NCBI GenBank assembly: GCA_934098515.1
Contig: CAKOOK010000024.1
Span: 1 to 5,695 of the forward strand
Source: an uncultured Bacilli bacterium
GTDB lineage: Bacteria > Bacillota_I > Bacilli_A > RF39 > UBA660
DNA: 5,695 bases
Direction of reading: 5' to 3'
Shown: positions 1 to 4,620 of the stretch, piece after piece
Layout of the letters: each line of letters begins with the position of its first letter
Numbering within the stretch: the first letter of the stretch is position 1
The notes under the pieces: model-generated
What the model was told of the DNA's origin: nothing
Database searches by the model: none
The model's input: the letters and a program-made list of their open reading frames with translations, nothing else
Made by a program: the position numbers and the translations under genes

Positions 1-29
1 AAATTTAACTCCCCACAAGATTTCTTGAA

Positions 30-63
30 CTAACTTCTCGATTAGTAAAAAACGGGAAGTTAG
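30..63. other. Hairpin / inverted repeat in the leader region
   Basis: Arms at 30-40 and 53-63 form an 11-bp stem (CTAACTTCTCG against CGGGAAGTTAG, with one T-G wobble) around a 12-base A-rich loop. No T-run follows on the + strand, so it is a poor intrinsic terminator. It could be the decayed terminator of a gene left of the window, or a binding site for a regulator of the downstream promoter, whose -35 lies 46 bases further on. The rest of 1-108 contains no open frame or RNA gene that I can support. Confidence 0.4.
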
Positions 64-108
64 ATATAAATTTTACAGTTCATAGAATAAAAAAGTGCAA
101 AAATTAAC

Positions 109-136
109 TAGACACGGGGGGGGGTTGTTATATAAT
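109..136 (+). promoter_or_regulatory. Sigma-A-type promoter of the surface protein gene, with poly-G spacer
   Basis: The -35 is TAGACA at 109-114 (5 of 6 matches to TTGACA) and the -10 is TATAAT at 131-136 (6 of 6). The spacer is 16 bases, one short of the usual optimum of 17, and nine of those 16 bases are an uninterrupted G run. Transcription would start near 142-144, leaving a leader of about 20 bases that carries the ribosome binding site (AGAGGT, 150-155; 6 bases before the ATG). One G more or less changes the -35/-10 spacing and so should change promoter strength. The promoter assignment rests on sequence match only. Confidence 0.72.
116..124 (+). repeat. G9 homopolymer tract (candidate slippage tract)
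   Basis: Nine consecutive G lie in a leader otherwise composed mostly of A and T, directly between the putative -35 and -10 elements. Mononucleotide G/C runs of this length are hypermutable by slipped-strand mispairing. In Neisseria porA and opc and in Bordetella fim promoters, such runs in the spacer control phase variation. The run is directly visible; its variability is an inference. A sequencing or assembly error in its length cannot be excluded. Confidence 0.85.
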
Positions 137-161
137 ATCTATAGAAAGTAGAGGTTAAAAT

Positions 162-2294
162 ATGAACCAGAGTCTCTATAGATATAAAAAAAGAATGTTA
201 ATTTTATGTATAATGCTCGCTGTAGTGCTTATGATAACTGGAGTAAGTTATGCAGTATTTACTAATTATTCTAGTCAAACAGATGCTAACACTCTAGCAG
301 CATCATGTATGGATCTAGAATTTAATGGACAAAATGAAATTAATTTACTTAATACTTTCCCAATATCTGAAGGCGAAGCCTTAGAACAAACACCATACAC
401 ATTTACTATAAAAAATAAATGTGATAACTATATTGAGTATTACGTTATCGCATCTGTAATTAGTACAACTAATAAAATAGACTCTAAATATGTAAAAGTA
501 TCTTTACTAGGAGATAATGACCTAAATGGTACAGTAATTAATACTTTAGAACCTATCTCAACTCCTCAGAGTTTATCTAAATACAATATAACTGAAAACT
601 ATATCCTAAAAAGAGGAGATGGCATCTCTAAAGATGAATCAAGAACATTTAACTTTAGAATGTGGCTTGATAGTAATAATAAAGATATCTGGACTAAAGA
701 AGACATAGAAGGTAAAGACTATCAAGTAAAAATATCAGTAGTAGGAACTGTTAAGACAAGACCAAAAGATGACTTATTTATAATGGCTCTTATTGATGGA
801 GAAGAAAGTTCAAGTTTCCCCACAACAGATGAATACATAGCATCTGTAGAGTGCACAAGAAATGGTAAAAAGATAGACGTTAACGAAACTATAAAATGGA
901 ATGGTACCAAATGGGCATTAACAACAACTGTTACTGATGGTAATGTAAGGTGTAATGCAACATTTGAAACAATAGTAACCTTTAAAGATACTATTTTAGC
1001 TAATAATGAAGTAAAGACTCCACTTACAACACCAGGAAAAGAAGTAAGTGCTTACGTTTTAAATGATGCTGAAAGTGCAACAGTAAGTGTATCATCAGAA
1101 TATCAAGCTTATTACTTTACTTACGGAACAGGATGGGAAGCAAATGGTACAAAATTTAATTTAACTGGAGCAGCAGTAACAAGTGATACATATGTTAATT
1201 CATATTCTAGTTTAGTTGGTAAATATTTAGTGTCATATGATCCTTATTATGCCAGTTCAGATACTGCAGGTACTATGAAAACAACAACTAATTTAAGTAG
1301 TGTGTATTATGTTGTAAGTGCTACATCTAATAGTTTTACTTTTAAAGAGGTAAGTTCAAATAAAAATACAACAGAAGCTTTACTTGCATCTGCAGAGGAT
1401 GACTATGGAACATCTTACTACTTTAGAGGAGCAGTTAAAAATAACTATGTGCAGTTTGCTAATAAATGCTGGAGAATAGTAAGAATAAATGGGGACGGTT
1501 CAGTAAAACTTATCTTACATAATGATAATACAGCAGGAGCAGCTAATCCTTGCTCACCGACAAATAATAGCACTAGTGCAGCATTTGCTCGGTATAATAC
1601 TCAATATACAAATTCTCGTTCATATTCAAGTGCATTTAATGAAAAAATTGATGATAATGCTTATGTAGGATTTAAGTATGGAACACCAGGTTCTAGTACA
1701 TATGAGGCTACGCATGCAAATACTAATAAGAGTACAATACTAACTAATTTAGAAACTTGGTATAATAACAATTTAAAAGCATATGAAAGTGTAATAGAAG
1801 ATACTGTATGGTGTAATGATAAAACTAATGTAACAGATACAACATATGATCCTTGGAGTTGGGGAGATGTAAATGGCTTAGGTTATGCTAAAAATACAAC
1901 ATATTATGGTGCAACCCAAAGATTATTAAGTATCAAATATAGTGCTGGAGGCACGGGTCCTAGTTTAAAATGTAATAGAGAACTAAGTAAAATAACATCG
2001 AAAGTAGGATTAATAACAGCAGATGAACTAGCATTTGCTGGATATGCTTATGCTCAAAATAATAGAACAACATATTTACTAGAAAATGCTACAGATGCTT
2101 ATTGGAGTTCTTTGTCTCCTAGCCACTTCGTTAGTGGACACGCTGACGTTTGGTACGTTGACTACAGCCACTTTGGCAACTTCTCCAGTGCCATGAGCAA
2201 CGCCCGCGGGCTTCGTCCTTCAATTTCTCTTATATCTTCAGCTACAATTTCTGGCGGAACAGGCACCTCAGAAGATCCTTACGTTATTAATTAA
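162..2294 (+). CDS. Secreted SipW/TasA-type surface protein with C-terminal lectin-like module (putative DGR target)
   Basis: This is a 710-residue exported protein, probably a surface or fibre protein with a ligand-binding C-terminus; its exact function is unknown. The start is supported by AGAGGT 6 bases upstream and by a signal peptide: K9-K10-R11, a hydrophobic stretch at about 12-29, then a GVSYAVFT motif (27-34) like the SipW-dependent signals of TasA and camelysin. Residues about 45-200 resemble the TasA/camelysin beta domain, with C49 and C87 as a possible disulfide pair. Residues about 205-275 form a small module with C231, W246, W251 and C264. A Tyr/Ser/Thr-rich linker follows to about 410. 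Residues 414-454 hold YFRGAVKNNYVQF and CWRIVRINGDGS, and 617-628 hold GLITADELAFAG; these are landmarks I recall from large families of secreted gut Firmicute proteins. The tail runs YWSSLSPS, a variable stretch, GLRPSISL, then a GGTGTSEDPY ending. There is no LPXTG motif and no C-terminal membrane helix. Codons 654-682 differ sharply in composition from the rest and look like a DGR variable region. The gene stands alone, with its own promoter and terminator. The reading frame is certain; the domain names are recalled, not searched. Confidence 0.9.
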   Translation: MNQSLYRYKKRMLILCIMLAVVLMITGVSYAVFTNYSSQTDANTLAASCMDLEFNGQNEINLLNTFPISEGEALEQTPYTFTIKNKCDNYIEYYVIASVISTTNKIDSKYVKVSLLGDNDLNGTVINTLEPISTPQSLSKYNITENYILKRGDGISKDESRTFNFRMWLDSNNKDIWTKEDIEGKDYQVKISVVGTVKTRPKDDLFIMALIDGEESSSFPTTDEYIASVECTRNGKKIDVNETIKWNGTKWALTTTVTDGNVRCNATFETIVTFKDTILANNEVKTPLTTPGKEVSAYVLNDAESATVSVSSEYQAYYFTYGTGWEANGTKFNLTGAAVTSDTYVNSYSSLVGKYLVSYDPYYASSDTAGTMKTTTNLSSVYYVVSATSNSFTFKEVSSNKNTTEALLASAEDDYGTSYYFRGAVKNNYVQFANKCWRIVRINGDGSVKLILHNDNTAGAANPCSPTNNSTSAAFARYNTQYTNSRSYSSAFNEKIDDNAYVGFKYGTPGSSTYEATHANTNKSTILTNLETWYNNNLKAYESVIEDTVWCNDKTNVTDTTYDPWSWGDVNGLGYAKNTTYYGATQRLLSIKYSAGGTGPSLKCNRELSKITSKVGLITADELAFAGYAYAQNNRTTYLLENATDAYWSSLSPSHFVSGHADVWYVDYSHFGNFSSAMSNARGLRPSISLISSATISGGTGTSEDPYVIN
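2121..2228 (+). other. Putative DGR variable region (VR) in the surface protein gene
   Basis: From codon 654 to 682 (2121-2207), 19 of 29 codons end in C: AGC, CAC, TTC, GAC, TAC, GGC, AAC, TCC, GCC and CGC. None of the preceding 42 codons (612-653) ends in C. Over 2121-2220 the GC content is 56 of 100 bases and adenine only 18, unlike the AT-rich surroundings. Every NNC codon can arise from AAC by replacing adenines, and AAC-rich templates are the hallmark of DGRs because they diversify residues without making stops. The block lies at the 3' end of a lectin-like module and ends in a G/C-only run, as DGR variable regions do. The template repeat and reverse transcriptase are not in the window, so the call is inferred. 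The 5' edge could lie anywhere from about 2104 to 2121. A recombination cassette shared among paralogues is the main alternative. Confidence 0.7.
2201..2211 (+). other. G/C-only run with 10-bp palindrome at the VR 3' end (IMH-like)
   Basis: Eleven consecutive G/C bases close the variable block, and 2202-2211 (GCCCGCGGGC) is a perfect palindrome. In the Bordetella phage BPP-1 DGR, a 14-base G/C-only stretch and the following initiation-of-mutagenic-homing (IMH) sequence mark the 3' end of the VR, where cDNA priming occurs. The position here is equivalent, and the following 2212-2228 (TTCGTCCTTCAATTTCT, encoding RPSIS) would be the conserved IMH part. Identification is by analogy only. Confidence 0.45.
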
Positions 2295-2308
2295 TTTTTA
2301 AACATATT

Positions 2309-2344
2309 CTCGGGTAGTTCTTGCATACGGCTACCCGAGTTTTT
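2309..2344 (+). terminator. Rho-independent terminator of the surface protein gene
   Basis: CTCGGGTAG (2309-2317) pairs perfectly with CTACCCGAG (2331-2339). This gives a 9-bp stem with a 13-base loop, followed directly by five T (2340-2344). It lies 14 bases after the TAA of the surface protein gene and separates that gene from the MarR/ABC operon. DGR target genes can carry a hairpin just downstream of the VR that aids homing; this stem is about 80 bases beyond the VR end, so such a second role is possible but unproven. Confidence 0.9.
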
Positions 2345-2364
2345 AAAAATATTTTGTAAGGCTA

Positions 2365-2392
2365 TTGACAAATTAAAATGTTGTGATAAAAT
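2365..2392 (+). promoter_or_regulatory. Promoter of the MarR/ABC exporter operon
   Basis: The -35 is a perfect TTGACA at 2365-2370. A 16-base spacer follows, then TAAAAT (2387-2392) as the -10, preceded by TGA (2384-2386), which makes an extended -10. Transcription would begin near 2398-2400, leaving a leader of about 18 bases. TTGACAA (2365-2371) and TTGTGA (2381-2386) form a weak inverted repeat across the spacer, and ACTAGT (2395-2400) and CTTAAG (2403-2408) are small palindromes at the start region. Any of these might belong to an operator for the MarR protein encoded next, but none is strong enough to call. Confidence 0.75.
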
Positions 2393-2405
2393 TTACTAGT
2401 GTCTT

Positions 2406-2411
2406 AAGGTG
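2406..2411 (+). promoter_or_regulatory. Ribosome binding site that decides the MarR start
   Basis: AAGGTG is the only purine-rich, anti-Shine-Dalgarno-like stretch here. AAGG (2406-2409) lies 8 bases before the ATG at 2418, the usual distance. It is only 2 bases before the ATG at 2412 and overlaps the GTG at 2409. This favours 2418 as the start over the two in-frame codons upstream. Confidence 0.65.
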
Positions 2412-2417
2412 ATGTTT

Positions 2418-2861
2418 ATGGAAGATAAGAATATTTTTAATTCTATTAAAGAACTTGAAAAGGGTATTGTGCGTAAGATAATGAGTGAGACTTCGCATGA
2501 TGAAATGTACAGTAAGCCTAGTATTGCTCAAATGCAAATCATTAAGTATATTCTAAAACATGATGGAAAGACTATTTATCAAAGAGACTTAGAAGAAGTA
2601 TTTAATTTACGTAGAGCAACAATCTCTGGTATTTTAAAAACTATGGAAAAAAACAATGTTATAATAAGAGTGTGTGACCCTAACGATGCTAGAGGTAAAA
2701 TTGTTATATTAAGTGATGATGCTAAGAAGTTCTTCAAAGAAAAAGAAACCTTATTTAAAAAACTAGAAACTGTTCTTAAAAAAGATATTTCTAAAGAAGA
2801 ATTAGAAACATTTTATAAAGTTATCTTAAAGATGCGAGATAATATAAATAGAAAGGATTAA
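2418..2861 (+). CDS. MarR-family winged-helix transcriptional regulator
   Basis: This 147-residue protein is probably a dimeric DNA-binding repressor of its own operon. The length is typical for MarR proteins. N-terminal helices (about 5-30) and the C-terminal Lys/Glu-rich helices (about 101-145) would form the dimer interface. The winged helix-turn-helix spans about 34-100: a helix at 36-49 (IAQMQIIKYILKHDG), RDLEEVFNLRRATISGILKTME (56-77) as helix-turn-helix with recognition helix, and a beta wing with the family-typical DARGKIVILSDDAKK (90-104). I chose the ATG at 2418 because of ribosome binding site spacing; in-frame GTG (2409) and ATG (2412) would add only 3 or 2 residues. One base separates its stop from the first ABC gene, and GAAAGGAT (2851-2858) inside its 3' end serves that gene. 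MarR regulators placed before ABC or MFS exporters usually repress them until a small ligand binds. The ligand here cannot be guessed. Confidence 0.9.
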   Translation: MEDKNIFNSIKELEKGIVRKIMSETSHDEMYSKPSIAQMQIIKYILKHDGKTIYQRDLEEVFNLRRATISGILKTMEKNNVIIRVCDPNDARGKIVILSDDAKKFFKEKETLFKKLETVLKKDISKEELETFYKVILKMRDNINRKD

Positions 2862-2862
2862 T

Positions 2863-4620
2863 ATGTTTAAATTATTTAAAAATCTAAATAAAAAAGATAT
2901 TTTTTGTATATTTTTATGTATACTTTTTATTGTGTTCCAGGTTTGGCTTGATTTAAAAATTCCTGATTATATGTCAGCAATTACCAGATTAGTTCAAACT
3001 GAAGGAAGCAAGATGAGTGAGATTTTAACACAAGGTGGTTGTATGCTTCTTTGTGCCGGCCTCTCACTTATTGCAGCAATTATAGTAGGTTACTTTGCTG
3101 CATATGTTTCATCTTCATTTTCTAAAAATGTTCGCGGTAAATTATTTAATAAGACACTTGATTTTAGTTTAAATGAAATGAAAAAATTTAAAGCTAGTAG
3201 TTTAATTACAAGAACTACAAACGACATTACCAATGTCGAGATGTTTTTAGGTATTGGCCTTCAAATGCTTATTAAAGCTCCAATTACTGCAGTATGGGCA
3301 ATCTTTAAAATATTAAATAAAGGTAAAGAGTGGAGTATTGCTACAGGTATTGGTGTAGTTATTTTACTTCTAATAATTGGCCTATTATTAATATTAGTAT
3401 TCCCTAACTTTAAAAAAGTTCAAAAACTTATTGATAATATTAACGAACTTACTAGAGAACAACTTAAAGGTATTCGTGTAATTCGTGCATTTAATGCTGA
3501 AACTTATAGTGAAAATAAATTTGCTAAAGGGAATAATGATTTAACTAAACTTCAAATGTTTAACCAAAAAATGATGGGAATATTAAACCCAGGAATCTAC
3601 CTTATTATGCAAGGCGTATCTCTATCAATCTATATTATTGGTGCTTACCTAATTAACGAAGCAAGTATGATGGATAAAATGACTGTCTTTAGTAACATGG
3701 TAGTATTTTCTAGTTATGCTATGCAGGTTATTTCATCATTCTTAATGTTAGCCTTTATCTTCATTATGTACCCTAGAGCAGAGGTATCAGCAAATAGAAT
3801 TAATGAAGTATTAGATACTGATAGTTCAATTAATGATGGAAACGTTACTAAGCACAATGATGTTAAGGGCAAAATCGAATTTAAACATGTATCATTTAAA
3901 TACCCTGATAGTGAAGAATATATGCTAGAAGATATTAGCTTTAAAGCCAAAAAGGGCGATACAGTAGCATTCATTGGATCAACTGGTAGTGGTAAATCAA
4001 CTCTTATTAATTTAGTACCTAGATTTTATGATGTTACTAGTGGTGAAATCCTAATTGACGATATTAACGTTAAGGATTATAACCTTAAAACACTTCACGA
4101 AAAGATAGGTTACGTTCCACAAAAGGCTGTTATCTTTAACGATAGCATCATGAATAATATCTTATATGGTGACGCAGGTAAAAAACTTACTAAAGAAATG
4201 GGAATTGAAGCATCTAAAATAGCTCAGGCTGATGACTTTATTTCTAAGATGGAAAAAGAATACAACTCACATATTGCTAGTGGTGGAACTAACGTATCAG
4301 GTGGTCAAAAACAAAGAATCTCCATTGCAAGAGCAATAGCTAGAAAACCAGAATTTTACATATTTGATGATTCATTCAGTGCACTTGACTATAAGACAGA
4401 TTATATTCTAAGAAAAGCTTTAAAAGAAAATACCAGTGATGTTACTAGTTTAATAGTTGCTCAAAGAATAGGTACCATTAAAGACGCTGATTTAATAGTA
4501 GTCTTAGATAATGGTAAATGTGTGGGAATGGGTACTCATAAAGAACTATTAAAGAGTTGTGAAGTCTACAAAGAGATTGCTTATTCTCAGTTATCAAAGG
4601 AGGAGTTAGAAAATGCCTAA
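2863..4620 (+). CDS. ABC half-transporter, degenerate-site subunit of a heterodimeric multidrug exporter (BmrC/LmrC/TM287-like)
   Basis: This 585-residue protein has an N-terminal six-helix exporter domain (helices near 14-32, 59-80, 130-150, 158-181, 244-263 and 275-303) and a C-terminal ATPase domain from about 337. Visible motifs are the A-loop Y347, Walker A GSTGSGKST (372-380), Q-loop Q420, signature VSGGQKQR (478-485), Walker B FYIFDD (498-503) and D-loop SALD (506-509). Two catalytic positions are altered: D503 stands where the Walker B glutamate is expected, and Q534 (IVAQR) replaces the H-loop histidine. In the family this pair marks the subunit that builds the non-hydrolytic nucleotide site of heterodimers such as BmrC/BmrD, LmrC/LmrD and TM287/TM288, so it should work only with a partner, which is encoded next. 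TREQLKGIRVIRAFNAE (197-213) is the usual intracellular coupling region. The protein would act in the cytoplasmic membrane and export drugs, lipids or peptides; the substrate is unknown. Translation is likely coupled to its neighbours, with 1 base to marR and an 8-base overlap downstream. Confidence 0.93.
   Translation: MFKLFKNLNKKDIFCIFLCILFIVFQVWLDLKIPDYMSAITRLVQTEGSKMSEILTQGGCMLLCAGLSLIAAIIVGYFAAYVSSSFSKNVRGKLFNKTLDFSLNEMKKFKASSLITRTTNDITNVEMFLGIGLQMLIKAPITAVWAIFKILNKGKEWSIATGIGVVILLLIIGLLLILVFPNFKKVQKLIDNINELTREQLKGIRVIRAFNAETYSENKFAKGNNDLTKLQMFNQKMMGILNPGIYLIMQGVSLSIYIIGAYLINEASMMDKMTVFSNMVVFSSYAMQVISSFLMLAFIFIMYPRAEVSANRINEVLDTDSSINDGNVTKHNDVKGKIEFKHVSFKYPDSEEYMLEDISFKAKKGDTVAFIGSTGSGKSTLINLVPRFYDVTSGEILIDDINVKDYNLKTLHEKIGYVPQKAVIFNDSIMNNILYGDAGKKLTKEMGIEASKIAQADDFISKMEKEYNSHIASGGTNVSGGQKQRISIARAIARKPEFYIFDDSFSALDYKTDYILRKALKENTSDVTSLIVAQRIGTIKDADLIVVLDNGKCVGMGTHKELLKSCEVYKEIAYSQLSKEELENA
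4596..4603 (+). promoter_or_regulatory. Strong internal ribosome binding site for the second ABC gene
   Basis: AAAGGAGG lies inside the last codons of the upstream ABC gene, 9 bases before the ATG at 4613. It is close to the full anti-16S complement and stronger than the sites of the two preceding genes. It confirms 4613 as the start and suggests that the partner subunit is translated at least as well as the first, as expected for a 1:1 heterodimer. Confidence 0.8.

Noticed and set aside
30..63. Invertible promoter element flanked by inverted repeats
   Set aside because: The arms are only 12 bases apart and the promoter lies outside them, so inversion would not switch transcription.
116..124. 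G-quadruplex
   Set aside because: There is a single G run with no further G tracts nearby, so an intramolecular four-tract quadruplex cannot form from it.
1..161. Template repeat or reverse transcriptase of the suspected DGR within this window
   Set aside because: I compared the leader and the 2295-2408 gap with the variable region by eye and saw no matching copy. No reverse-transcriptase motif occurs in any translated gene. These parts must lie elsewhere if they exist.
722..910. Open frame of 62 codons on the minus strand
   Set aside because: It lies wholly inside the surface protein gene, has no ribosome binding site or family resemblance, and its composition is that of the complement of the real gene.
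2121..2207. Horizontally acquired foreign insert as explanation of the GC-rich block
   Set aside because: The block is only about 90 bases, stays in frame, keeps the fold landmarks on both sides, and its bias is specifically toward C in third positions with all four bases in the first two, which fits adenine-directed diversification better than transfer of foreign DNA.
3714..3974. Open frame of 86 codons on the minus strand
   Set aside because: It is antisense to the linker and Walker A region of the first ABC gene, whose protein sequence is clearly conserved. No ribosome binding site or independent coding signal is visible.
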